A stretch of 64,000 bases of DNA from Planctomycetota bacterium. Lineage in GTDB: Bacteria; Planctomycetota; UBA1135; UBA2386. The notes beneath the pieces were generated by a model, which saw nothing but the letters and a program-made list of their open reading frames with translations, was not told the DNA's origin and did not search any database. The translations under genes and the position numbers were made by a program. Positions 26,683 through 35,129 of this stretch are shown here, one piece after another. The DNA lies in the NCBI GenBank assembly GCA_016713175.1, contig JADJPQ010000013.1, positions 190,229 through 254,228 on the forward strand, in the 5' to 3' direction. How positions within the stretch are numbered: the stretch's first letter is position 1; each line of letters opens with the position of its first letter.

Positions 26683-27834
26683 ATGCGACTCACCTCCCTG
26701 CCGGTAGTCCTGCTGCTGACCCTCGGCGCTGCACGCAGTCAGGAATTCGACTTCGCGACCGCCTGGCGCGAGGTCGCGGCCGAGTTCCACTCCGCTTGCG
26801 ACCAGGGCAAGGTCGTCGGGGGCAGCCTGATGTTCGTGCGTGGCGCCGAAGTCCTCGGCTTCGAAACGCACGGCGCCGCCGACAAGGCAGGCCGACGCCC
26901 GGTGGACGTCGACACGATCTACCATTGGGCGAGTTGCACCAAGACGCTGACCGGCATCGCCGTGATGCAACTGCGCGACCGCGGCCGGTTGCGCCTCGAG
27001 CAGCCGATCGTCGAGTTCGTGCCGGAACTGCGACAGGTGCACAGCGAACACGGCCCGGTGGGCGCGGTGACGCTGCAGCATCTGCTGTCGCACTCGTCGG
27101 GCTTCCGCGCAGGCACGTGGCCCTGGGGCGGCGACAAACCGTGGCATCCGCACGAACCGACCCGCTGGGACCAGCTGGTCGCGATGATGCCGTACACCGA
27201 ACTCGAGTTCGCACCGGGCAGCAAGTTCTCGTACAGCAACCCCGGCATCGTGTTCCTCGGCCGCGTGATCGAGCAGTTGTCGGGCGACGACTACGAGGTC
27301 TACATGGACAAGAACGTGTTGCGGCCGCTCGGCATGACGAGGAGCTACTACGACCTGACGCCGTACCACCTGCAGCGGCATCGCTCGCACAGCTACCTGA
27401 TCGACGGCACCGGCGAGCGCGATCTCGGTCCGGACTTCGACACCGGCATCACCGTGTCCAACGGCGGTCTCAATGCGCCGCTGCCGGACATGGCAAGCTA
27501 TCTGGCGTTCCTGCTCGGTGCGGTGCCAGAGGACAGCGATGCGGCGGCGGTGCTGCCGCGTGAGTCCCTGACGGCGATGTGGCAGCCGGTGTTGCCGACG
27601 TCGAGCAAGGGCGGCGAACAGATCGGCCTGACGTTCTTCCTGCAGGAGCGCAACGGCTCGCGCTTCGTCACCCATACCGGCGGACAGCGGTCGTTCGTGA
27701 CGTTCTTCTACGTGCATCCGGAATCGGGCACCGGGGCGCTCGGCGCGTTCAACACCAGCACCGCTGGACCGGTGATGGCGAAGATGCGCTCGGCGTGCAT
27801 GGAGAAGCTGTCGCTGGCGATGCTGCGGAAGTAG
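26683..27834 (+). CDS. exported serine hydrolase, class C beta-lactamase family
   Basis: 383 residues from the ATG at 26683, four bases after gluQ. Signal peptide MRLTSLPVVLLLTLGAARSQ. Catalytic motifs: SCTK (SxxK) in HWASCTKTLTG, the YSN motif (YxN) in KFSYSNPGI, and HTGG (KTG-like) in FVTHTGGQ. The family includes esterases, D-aminopeptidases and penicillin-binding-protein-like hydrolases; the fold does not tell which substrate is used. A second member lies at 41660-42763. Confidence 0.88.
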   Translation: MRLTSLPVVLLLTLGAARSQEFDFATAWREVAAEFHSACDQGKVVGGSLMFVRGAEVLGFETHGAADKAGRRPVDVDTIYHWASCTKTLTGIAVMQLRDRGRLRLEQPIVEFVPELRQVHSEHGPVGAVTLQHLLSHSSGFRAGTWPWGGDKPWHPHEPTRWDQLVAMMPYTELEFAPGSKFSYSNPGIVFLGRVIEQLSGDDYEVYMDKNVLRPLGMTRSYYDLTPYHLQRHRSHSYLIDGTGERDLGPDFDTGITVSNGGLNAPLPDMASYLAFLLGAVPEDSDAAAVLPRESLTAMWQPVLPTSSKGGEQIGLTFFLQERNGSRFVTHTGGQRSFVTFFYVHPESGTGALGAFNTSTAGPVMAKMRSACMEKLSLAMLRK

Positions 27835-27877
27835 GTGACGGCGGCGGCGCGGGGCGCATTGATCGGCACTGCCCGCG

Positions 27878-28141
27878 ATGAACTCCATCCTGCCGATCGG
27901 CATCGACACCCTGCTGCATGGCGGGGTCGAAACCGCGGGCCTCGAACTGAAGGCGTCGTGGGACGAAGCCACGACCGGCCCACAGGTGCTGAAGACGATC
28001 TGTGCGGAACGGCGACCGGCCGCTGCCGCGCTCACCGCCGCCGCGCTTCGAGTTCGATCAGACCCGATCCTGGTTCCGGACGACGCTGCCGCGGCACCCA
28101 TAGTCGCGACGACCGCGCCGGACTACGGCAGCCCGGTGTAG
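27878..28141 (+). pseudogene. truncated AlbA_2/Schlafen-type ATP-binding protein
   Basis: Begins like the N-terminus of COG2865 transcriptional regulators: MNSILPIGIDTLLHGGVETA, LELKASWDEATTGPQVLKTI, and then CA where FAND should follow. From about 28010 the frame turns into unrelated sequence and stops at 28141. The frame's end overlaps yebC. Only the first ~45 residues of the AlbA_2 domain remain. Confidence 0.6.
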
Positions 28142-28833
28142 ATCCGGTGCACGTCGTCGTGGTCGTCGATCGCTTCCAGGAACTCCTCGACCTCGGTGCG
28201 CTGCTCCGGCGTCAGCACGACGGTGTCCTTCGGCACGTAGCCCATCTCCGACGTCGTCACCGACCAACCAAGCCCGCGCAACGTCTTGGCGACCTTCTCG
28301 AAGTCGGTCAGATCGGTCAGGAAGCGCGCGCCGGTGTGTTCTTCCGGCACGTTCTCCAACGGCTCGACGTTCTGCGCCTCCGCCTCGATCGCGATCGCCT
28401 CGATGTCCAGCCCTTCCTTCTCGATCGTCGCCTCGACGATGCCGACGTGATCGAACAGGAAGAGCACCTTCGATCCGAACACGCCTTTCTTGAACAGCGA
28501 ACGGATGTCCGGCGCCGTCCGATTGCGGTTGTCGGTCAGGCACTCGACGATCACCGGCACCTTGTGCGGCGCAAAGCCCTCATAGGTGACCAGCTCCAGA
28601 TCCGCCGACGGCCCGAGCTGGCCGGAGCCCTTCTTGATCGCGCGATCGATCGTCTCGTTGGACACCGACGCCTTGCGCGCCGCCTCGACAGCGATCGCCA
28701 GCCGCGCGTTCATGACCGGATCGGCCACGCCCGACTTGGCGGCGACGGTGATCTCGCGGACCAGCTTGTTGAACAGCTTGCCGCGCTTGTTGGAGTTGAT
28801 CTCGCGGTTCTTTTGCAGCCACTGGCGACCCAT
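28123..28833 (-). CDS. yebC: YebC/PmpR-family protein
   Basis: 236 residues from the ATG at 28833. Typical features: KRGKLFNKLVREITVAAKSG near the N-terminus, SNETIDRAIKKGSG, YEGFAPHKVPVIVECLTDNR and a C-terminal acidic domain (LDIEAIAIEAEAQNVEPLEN). The N-terminus reads MGRQWLQKNREINSNKRGKL, shorter than the usual MAGHSKWANIKHRK start, a deviation also found in some lineages. The family includes transcription regulators and, as shown more recently, ribosome-associated factors that relieve stalling at proline-rich stretches. Divergent from the methyltransferase gene. Confidence 0.93.
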   Translation of the reverse strand: MGRQWLQKNREINSNKRGKLFNKLVREITVAAKSGVADPVMNARLAIAVEAARKASVSNETIDRAIKKGSGQLGPSADLELVTYEGFAPHKVPVIVECLTDNRNRTAPDIRSLFKKGVFGSKVLFLFDHVGIVEATIEKEGLDIEAIAIEAEAQNVEPLENVPEEHTGARFLTDLTDFEKVAKTLRGLGWSVTTSEMGYVPKDTVVLTPEQRTEVEEFLEAIDDHDDVHRIYTGLP

Positions 28834-28937
28834 GGGTGCCTTGCATACGGGCCGGACGGCGCCGAGCAAGACCCCGCTGGCGAACGACCACTGAGAACCC
28901 GGACCGGTCCTTCTCCGCGCCCGGCCACGCGGCGAAG

Positions 28938-29738
28938 ATGGCGTCGATGCAGCCACCGAAGTCCCGCGCGATCACCTCGACGAAGAACCCCGTCGTGGCG
29001 CGCTTTCGCGATGCCCAGGATGGGGATCCCGAGGTGCTGTTCGCCGAGGGCGTCCGGCTGTGCACCGAAGGCCTGACCGCCGGCGTGCCGATCGTCGACG
29101 CCGCGATCGCGCCGCGACTCAAGGACGCAGCCCTGCGCGAACGGCTGCTGGCAGCGCACCCGGACACTGCCGACTGCACCGACGAGGTGCTGCAGCGGAT
29201 GTCGGCGCTCGACACCCATCAGGGCGTGGCCATCCTGTTCGCCCGGCCGCAGTGGCGGCCCGAGGACCTGCTGCGCGGCGACCTGGCCCCCCTGGTGCTG
29301 CTCGCGGCCGGCGTACGCGACCCCGGCAATCTCGGCGCGCTGCTGCGCACCGCCGAGGCGGCAGGCGCCAGCGGCCTGATCGCCCTGCAGGGCGGCGCCG
29401 ATCCGTTCCGCGAGAAGGCGGTGCGCGGGTCGATGGGCTCGGTGTTCCGGTTGCCGACACTGGCCGGTGTTCCGGTCGAGGCTGCGGTCGCGTTCGCGCG
29501 AGATCATCGTCTGCAACTCGTCGTCGCCGAAGGCGAGGGCGACCTCGACTACACCCGCGCCGACCTGCGCAAACCGACCCTGCTCGCGGTCGGGGCCGAG
29601 GCCGCGGGCGTACCGCCGGTGCTGCGCGAGGCCGCCAACCAGCGCCTGTCGATCCCGATCCGCAAGCCCGTCGACAGCCTGAACGTCGCGGTCGCTGCCG
29701 GCGTGTTGTTGTTCGAGGCGCGGAGACAGCGGCGATGA
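28938..29738 (+). CDS. TrmH/SpoU-family RNA 2'-O-methyltransferase
   Basis: 266 residues from the ATG at 28938 (ATG at 28947 also possible). A substrate-binding N-terminal domain (~1-110) is followed by the knotted SPOUT domain with motif 1 (GVRDPGNLGALLRTAEAAGA), motif 2 (VGAEAAGVPP) and motif 3 (LSIPIRKPVDSLNVAVAAGV). It methylates the 2'-OH of a nucleotide in rRNA or tRNA; the target cannot be told from sequence. The stop overlaps the rarA start (ATGA), so the two are translationally coupled. Confidence 0.9.
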   Translation: MASMQPPKSRAITSTKNPVVARFRDAQDGDPEVLFAEGVRLCTEGLTAGVPIVDAAIAPRLKDAALRERLLAAHPDTADCTDEVLQRMSALDTHQGVAILFARPQWRPEDLLRGDLAPLVLLAAGVRDPGNLGALLRTAEAAGASGLIALQGGADPFREKAVRGSMGSVFRLPTLAGVPVEAAVAFARDHRLQLVVAEGEGDLDYTRADLRKPTLLAVGAEAAGVPPVLREAANQRLSIPIRKPVDSLNVAVAAGVLLFEARRQRR

Positions 29739-31060
29739 CACTGTTCGGCGAACCCGAAGCGACCGCACCCAGGGCCGCGCCTCTGCCGCCGCTCGCCGAA
29801 CGGATGCGCCCGCGCACGCTGGCGGAGTATCTCGGCCAGGACCAGATCGTCGGCCAGGGTCGCGCCCTGCGCACCGCGATCGAACAGGGCAAGGCCGGCT
29901 CGCTGCTGCTGTGGGGCCCTCCCGGCACCGGCAAGACCACGCTGGCGCTGCTGCTCGCGCAACACGCCGGCATGCACTTCGTGCCGTTCTCGGCCGTGTT
30001 GTCCGGCATCGCGCAGGTCCGCGAAGCCGTCGCCGCAGCGCAGGAGCGGCGGCGCCGCGATGGGCGCGGCACGCTGCTGTTCGTCGACGAGATCCACCGT
30101 TTCAACAAGGCGCAGCAGGACGCGTTCCTGCCGCACGTCGAGAAGGGCGACATCGTGCTGGTCGGCGCCACGACCGAGAATCCGTCGTTCTCGGTCATCG
30201 GCGCGCTGTTGTCGCGGTGCCGCGTGGTCGCGCTGCAGCCGCTGCCGGATGCCGCGATCGAACGGATCGTCACCGCGGCGCTGACCGATCGCGAACGCGG
30301 CCTCGGCGCCCGCGACTTGCGTTTGACCGACGAGGCGCGGGCCCGCCTGGGCTTCCTCGCTGCCGGGGATGCGCGCCGCGCGCTCGGTCTGCTGGATGCC
30401 TGTGCCGCGACCTGCGTCGACGCCGAGACGATCACCGGCGCGATGATCACCGAGGCGAACCAGCATCGACCGCTGCGCCACGACAAGGACGGCGACCTGC
30501 ACTTCGATCTGCTGTCGGCGCTGCACAAGAGCCTGCGCAACTCCGACGTGCAGGCGGCGGTCTACTGGCTGGCGCGGGCACTGCAGGCGGGCGCCGATCC
30601 GGTGCATGCGGCGCGGCGACTGGTGGCGATGGCCGCCGAGGACATCGGTCTCGCCGACCCGATGGCGCTGCAAGTCGCGGTCGCGGCACAACAGGCTGCA
30701 CACTTTCTCGGCATGCCGGAAGCGGCCCTGCCGCTGACCGAAGCGGCGGTCTACCTGGCCGCGGCGCCGAAGAGCAGCGCCGTCATCGTGGCGATCACGG
30801 CCGCCATGGCCGAAGCCCAGGACGGCGTGCAGCACCAGGTCCCGGCGCATCTGCGCAACGCGCCCACGGGGTTGGCGAAGGCGTTGGGCCACGGCGATGG
30901 CTACGTCTACGCCCACGACACGAAGACCGGCGTCGCCGCGATGCCGTGCCTACCGCCAGCGCTGCAGAACACGCAGTTTTTCGTGCCCGGCGACCGCGGA
31001 TTCGAGAAGAAGGTCGCCGAACGGATGGCCGACAACGACCGGCTGCGGCGCGGCGGGTAG
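29735..31060 (+). CDS. rarA: replication-associated recombination protein A (MgsA/RarA)
   Basis: 441 residues from the ATG at 29735. AAA+ ATPase with Walker A GPPGTGKTT, Walker B LFVDEIHRFN, sensor 1 TTENPSF and an arginine-finger region LLSRCRV. The C-terminal MgsA domain follows (DLLSALHKSLRNSDVQAAVY, MAAEDIGLADP, GYVYAHDT). It acts at stalled replication forks with single-strand-binding protein and the polymerase clamp loader. Length and motif order are those of the family. Confidence 0.95.
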   Translation: MTLFGEPEATAPRAAPLPPLAERMRPRTLAEYLGQDQIVGQGRALRTAIEQGKAGSLLLWGPPGTGKTTLALLLAQHAGMHFVPFSAVLSGIAQVREAVAAAQERRRRDGRGTLLFVDEIHRFNKAQQDAFLPHVEKGDIVLVGATTENPSFSVIGALLSRCRVVALQPLPDAAIERIVTAALTDRERGLGARDLRLTDEARARLGFLAAGDARRALGLLDACAATCVDAETITGAMITEANQHRPLRHDKDGDLHFDLLSALHKSLRNSDVQAAVYWLARALQAGADPVHAARRLVAMAAEDIGLADPMALQVAVAAQQAAHFLGMPEAALPLTEAAVYLAAAPKSSAVIVAITAAMAEAQDGVQHQVPAHLRNAPTGLAKALGHGDGYVYAHDTKTGVAAMPCLPPALQNTQFFVPGDRGFEKKVAERMADNDRLRRGG

Positions 31061-31063
31061 CCC

Positions 31064-31879
31064 ATGCCCGGCCGCATCCTGTTCGGTGTCGCCGGCTGGT
31101 CGTATGCGGACTGGCAAGACGTCGTCTATCCGCGCAACTGCAAGGACACGCTGCGTGCGGTCGCCGCGCGCGTCGAACTGATCGAGATCAACAGCACGTT
31201 CTACGGCCTGCCGAGCGCCAGGAACTGCACCAGCTGGCTGCAACGGACCGTCGATTTCGGCACCCGCTTCACCGCCAAGCTGCCGGAGCAGATCACCCAC
31301 CACGGCCGCGACGACGACGCGTTCCTGACCGAGGTCCGGCAGGGTTTCGCGCCGCTGTGCGCTTCCGACCGCTGTCTCGGTCTGTTGGCGCAGTTCAACC
31401 ACATGCACGAGTTCGGCGAACCGATGCTGAAGCGGCTGCGCCGGCTGGCCGCCACGTTCGGCCAGGACACCCGGCTGCTGGTCGAAGTCCGCCACCGTTC
31501 GTGGAACGAACCCACGGCGATGGCCGTGCTGCAACAACTCGGCGTGTCGGTCGCCGCTCTCGACTACCCGGCGATGGCCACCGGTTTCTCCCGCGATGTG
31601 CCCGGCGCGTTCGGCCGCGACGGCCTGGCCTACTTTCGTCTGCACGGCCGCAATCCGGCGTGGTTCCGGAAGGGCGCCGGGCGCGATCAGGTCTACGACT
31701 GGCGTTACTCGGCGAGCGAACTGGCGCAGATCGAAGCGCGCATCGAACGGCTGGCGGCGGCGACGCCGCACGTCGCCGTCGTCGGCAACAACCATTTCCG
31801 CGGCAGTGCCGTCGCCCTGATCGAAGACCTGCTGGGCTGGTACCACGGTCGTCCGCCGGCCTCTGCGCCCCCTGGATAA
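31064..31879 (+). CDS. DUF72 (YecE-like) protein
   Basis: 271 residues starting three bases after rarA stops, so probably co-transcribed. TIM-barrel DUF72 features: GVAGWSYADWQDVVYP at the N-terminus, RVELIEINSTFYGLPS, FTAKLPEQITH, LLVEVRHRSW, and at the end the NNHFRGSA motif. The biochemical function of the family is not established; it often sits near DNA-repair genes, as here behind rarA. Confidence 0.9.
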   Translation: MPGRILFGVAGWSYADWQDVVYPRNCKDTLRAVAARVELIEINSTFYGLPSARNCTSWLQRTVDFGTRFTAKLPEQITHHGRDDDAFLTEVRQGFAPLCASDRCLGLLAQFNHMHEFGEPMLKRLRRLAATFGQDTRLLVEVRHRSWNEPTAMAVLQQLGVSVAALDYPAMATGFSRDVPGAFGRDGLAYFRLHGRNPAWFRKGAGRDQVYDWRYSASELAQIEARIERLAAATPHVAVVGNNHFRGSAVALIEDLLGWYHGRPPASAPPG

Positions 31880-31881
31880 GA

Positions 31882-31920
31882 TGACATGTCGATGTAAGAT
31901 TATCTTACATGGTCATGTCA
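31882..31920. promoter_or_regulatory. AT-rich dyad operator over the start of the DUF4143 ATPase gene
   Basis: A perfect 9-bp inverted repeat ATGTAAGAT-T-ATCTTACAT (31892-31910), flanked by an outer perfect pair TGACATG (31882-31888) and CATGTCA (31914-31920). It stands out in a GC-rich surrounding. The ATG at 31909 lies in the right arm and the ATG at 31915 in the outer arm, so binding or RNA folding would block initiation. Confidence 0.7.
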
Positions 31921-33234
31921 CATCGTACCGACGACCGGCGACGGGCCCTGCTCGCTTCCGCGACCGAAGCGCTGGCGGACTTCCCGGCCGCGATCCTCGT
32001 CGGCGCCCGCCAGACCGGCAAGTCGACCCTGGCCGCGCAACTGGTGGACGCGGGCACCCTGCGGGCCAACGTCACGCTCGACGACGACATCGCCCTCGCC
32101 GCCGCCAGCAACGATCCGCAGGCCTTCGTCAGCGGTCTCGAGCACGGCACCGCCATCGATGAAGTCCAACGCGCACCGGATCTGCTGCGGGCAGCCAAGC
32201 GCGTGATCGACCGTGACCGCAGACCCGGTCGGTTCCTGATCACCGGCTCGGCCAACATCCTCTCCCTGCCGAAGACCACCGAATCGCTCGCCGGCCGTGC
32301 CGCCTTGTTGCAGCTCGAGGGGTTCTCCCTGGCCGAGCTGGAGGAACGCGCGGCGCCGACCGATCTGCCCGATCTGCTGCTGGGCACCGTACCGTGGCCG
32401 CGGGTGATCGAGCAACTGCGCACGCTCTGCTCGCCGTTACCGCCAGAAGCGCAGCAACAGACGATCTTCTTCGGCGGTTTCCCGGAGGTCGCCCTGCGTC
32501 AAAGCACCCGCTTCCACGATTCGTGGTTTCGGGCCTACACGACCATGTACGTCGAACGCGATGCCCGGCAGCTGGCCCGCATCCCCGACACGGTCGCGTT
32601 CACGACCGTGTTCCGCCTGATCGCCTCGGCCTCCGGGCAACTTGCCAACATGACCCAGCTCGGGATCGACGCCCGCATCGATCAACGGACTGCGGCCGCA
32701 TACGTACGGCTGCTGGAACTGACGTTCCAGGTCGATCGGCTGGAGCCCTGGTTCGCCAATGTCCGCAAGCGCCTGGTCAAGACGCCGCGCCTCTATCTGC
32801 GCGACAGCGGCCACCTGTGTCATCTGCTGGGTATCGACAGCCCCGGCGCGATCGCCCGACATCCGGCTCGCAACGCGCTGTACGAAACGTGGATCTACGG
32901 CGAACTCCGCAAGCTGCTGGGCCTCGGTGGCCGCGCCGAACTGACCTTCTTCCGGATGCACCCGCAAGGCGAAATCGACTTCCTGCTGCAACGAGGAACA
33001 GCGCTGGCGGCGATCGATGTCTGTGCCCGGACTTCGGTCACCGCGGACGAGTTCGCCGGCATCCAGGCACTGCGGAACCTGCTCGGCCCCCGCGTGCGTG
33101 GCATCGTGCTTTACGGCGGGGACGAGGTCGTCGCCTTCGGCGACGGTCTGGCGGCGGTACCGTTCGGCGTGCTCGGCGGGGTGCGTCCCGGGAGCTCGCG
33201 GCGCCGCCAGCGCGCGACTCAGCTGAAGTCGTAG
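31909..33234 (+). CDS. DUF4143-type AAA ATPase
   Basis: 441 residues from the ATG at 31909 (ATG at 31915 equally plausible). Walker A GARQTGKST (~35), Walker B region AIDEVQRAPDLL, sensor TGSANIL, then the C-terminal DUF4143 domain with FGGFPEVAL, a RDARQLARI helix and the nuclease-like end HPQGEIDFLLQRG. The family often behaves as a small stand-alone module of unknown role, sometimes described with toxin-antitoxin features. A long AT-rich dyad covers its start, suggesting autoregulation or control by a dedicated repressor. The 3' end overlaps the next, convergent gene by 16 bases. Confidence 0.9.
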   Translation: MVMSHRTDDRRRALLASATEALADFPAAILVGARQTGKSTLAAQLVDAGTLRANVTLDDDIALAAASNDPQAFVSGLEHGTAIDEVQRAPDLLRAAKRVIDRDRRPGRFLITGSANILSLPKTTESLAGRAALLQLEGFSLAELEERAAPTDLPDLLLGTVPWPRVIEQLRTLCSPLPPEAQQQTIFFGGFPEVALRQSTRFHDSWFRAYTTMYVERDARQLARIPDTVAFTTVFRLIASASGQLANMTQLGIDARIDQRTAAAYVRLLELTFQVDRLEPWFANVRKRLVKTPRLYLRDSGHLCHLLGIDSPGAIARHPARNALYETWIYGELRKLLGLGGRAELTFFRMHPQGEIDFLLQRGTALAAIDVCARTSVTADEFAGIQALRNLLGPRVRGIVLYGGDEVVAFGDGLAAVPFGVLGGVRPGSSRRRQRATQLKS

Positions 33235-33761
33235 ACGTACGCCATCTTGTCCTTGCGGACGATCGCATAATCGAGCGAACGCAACAGCGACAGCTCCGGA
33301 TTGGCCAGGTCGAGCCCACGCAGCGTCGGTTTCTGCATGATGAACCAGCGCCGGTTGTTGTTCGGCGTCGACTCGTAGGCCCCCGGTTCGATATTGCCCG
33401 CCAGTTCGAACTGCACGACGCCGCTGTAGAAGGCGCGGATCCGGTTCGCCTTGGCATTGCCCGCCGCCGCCAGCCGGCGCTGCGTCTCGTCGCCCGCCAG
33501 TTCGACCAGTTCGTGCGCGAACACGACTTCCTTGGCGTTGACCATCACGCTTGGCGTCCGGATCACCTCCGCGGAACGCAGCGACACCATCGTCGCGTCC
33601 TGCACCTGCAGGAACGCCCGATTGTGGTCCTCGAGGATGTTCGTCAGCCGGCGGCTCTTGTTGGGCAGGCGGCCCTTGATCAGGAACGTCTCGGTCAGGA
33701 ACACATCCTCGACGAACGTCGGTGTCGCCACCGACCCACCCGATTGCGGATTCTCGTTCAT
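33219..33761 (-). CDS. conserved hypothetical protein
   Basis: 180 residues from the ATG at 33761. Soluble, with a beta-rich N-terminal half (TFVEDVFLTETFLIKGRLPN; SRRLTNILEDHNRAFLQVQD; VSLRSAEVIRTPSVMVNAKE) and a basic GNAKANRIRAFYSG segment. The C-terminus repeats short strands (WFIMQKPTLRGLDL; YAIVRKDKMAYVYDF). No family name assigned, though the overall look suggests a ligand-binding or PilZ-like barrel. It starts seven bases after folC stops, so it is probably co-transcribed with folC. Confidence 0.7.
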   Translation of the reverse strand: MNENPQSGGSVATPTFVEDVFLTETFLIKGRLPNKSRRLTNILEDHNRAFLQVQDATMVSLRSAEVIRTPSVMVNAKEVVFAHELVELAGDETQRRLAAAGNAKANRIRAFYSGVVQFELAGNIEPGAYESTPNNNRRWFIMQKPTLRGLDLANPELSLLRSLDYAIVRKDKMAYVYDFS

Positions 33762-33768
33762 TTCGTCC

Positions 33769-35070
33769 TCAGCCGACCAGCAGTCGCCGCAACTGCCCGG
33801 CCAGGTAGAACGATCCGACGCCCAAGCGCGGTCCGGGATGGCGCAACAGCCACTCGAGACCGAGCCGGACGTCGGCGACCACCTCGCAGCGCACCCCCCG
33901 TTCGCGCAGCCAGTGCGCGATCACCGACGGGTCCTCGCTGGTCGTGCCGATCAGCTCCGTGACGACGAAACTATCGACCAGCGGCAACAACGCCCTCAAG
34001 GCCTGCCGCCAGCGCTTGCCCGCGGCGCTGCCGAACAGCACGGCGATCCGCCGATCGGGCCAGCGCCGCGCGATCTCCACCGCGACCGCGGCCAGGGAGC
34101 GCTCGGTATGGGCTCCGTCGAGAATCACGGGCCAGCCGTCGGCGGTAGCGACGACTTCGAACCGACATGGCAACGTCGGTCGCGGCGCGGGATCGAGCTG
34201 TAGTGTCGCATACGGCAACACCTGCGCGAACGCGGCGCTCGCCAATGCCAGTGCCGGTAACTCGTACGCCCGCGCGCCCGGCAGCGACACCGGCAGGTCC
34301 CGTCCGTCGGGCAGCAGCAGCCGTCCGACGAACCGATCGCCATCGAAGCGATGCTGCACCCAGCGCAACTCGTGGCCGAGCCGGCACAGCTGCGCCCCGA
34401 CCGCCACCGCATGTCGTTCGATCACCGCCAGTGCCGCCGGATCCTCGACGCCGACGAAACCGATGCCGCCGGATCGGATCACCGGCGCCTTCTCGCCGGC
34501 GATCGCCGCGGTCGTGTCGCCGAGCACTTCGGTGTGTTCCAGCTCGATGGTCGTGACGATCGACGCATCGACCGGAATCGCGGTCGTCGCATCGAATCGA
34601 CCACCAAGTCCCACCTCCCAGATCGCCAGATCGACACGGTGCGCCGAGAACACCTCGACCGCCGCCGCGGTCATCGCTTCGAAGAACGTCAATTCGAGCC
34701 GCTGGTCGGCGGCAAACGCCAGCAGCGCCGCCAGGACCCGTTCGAGTTCGGCGACGTCGACCTGGCCAACGTCGATCTGGATGCGTTCGAGCAGCGTCTG
34801 CAGATGCGGCGACAGGTAGACGCCCGGCCGCAACCCTGCAGCCTGCGTCAACGCCGCCAGGAACGCACACGTCGTGCCCTTGCCCTTGCTACCGCCGACC
34901 TGGACCGCCGGAGCGGACTTGCGCGCTGCACCCGGCCGTGCCAACAGCCGTTGCATGGTGGCCAGATCCCACAACCGCTGCGTCGGCCGGGTCCGTTCGT
35001 AATTGACGAGCCGGCCGAGCAGCGGCGCCAGCCGTTCGGCCGCCGGATCCTGGCCAGGATTTTCACCCAT
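33769..35070 (-). CDS. folC: folylpolyglutamate/dihydrofolate synthase
   Basis: 433 residues from the ATG at 35070, preceded by GGGTGG; a GTG at 35082 is the alternative. Mur-ligase family: RLVNYERTRPTQRLWDLATM, P-loop GGSKGKGTTC, SPHLQTLLERIQI, ELTFFEAMTAAAVEVF, EVGLGGRFDATT, and the C-terminal VILDGAHTERS motif that defines FolC. It adds glutamate to dihydropteroate or folates. Divergent from the esterase gene at 35130 with only about 60 bases between starts. Confidence 0.93.
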   Translation of the reverse strand: MGENPGQDPAAERLAPLLGRLVNYERTRPTQRLWDLATMQRLLARPGAARKSAPAVQVGGSKGKGTTCAFLAALTQAAGLRPGVYLSPHLQTLLERIQIDVGQVDVAELERVLAALLAFAADQRLELTFFEAMTAAAVEVFSAHRVDLAIWEVGLGGRFDATTAIPVDASIVTTIELEHTEVLGDTTAAIAGEKAPVIRSGGIGFVGVEDPAALAVIERHAVAVGAQLCRLGHELRWVQHRFDGDRFVGRLLLPDGRDLPVSLPGARAYELPALALASAAFAQVLPYATLQLDPAPRPTLPCRFEVVATADGWPVILDGAHTERSLAAVAVEIARRWPDRRIAVLFGSAAGKRWRQALRALLPLVDSFVVTELIGTTSEDPSVIAHWLRERGVRCEVVADVRLGLEWLLRHPGPRLGVGSFYLAGQLRRLLVG

Positions 35071-35129
35071 CGGACCACCCACGGTGCCGCTGAGCAGTAA
35101 CTTCGCGACCCTCTTCCTGGAGCCCGAGC

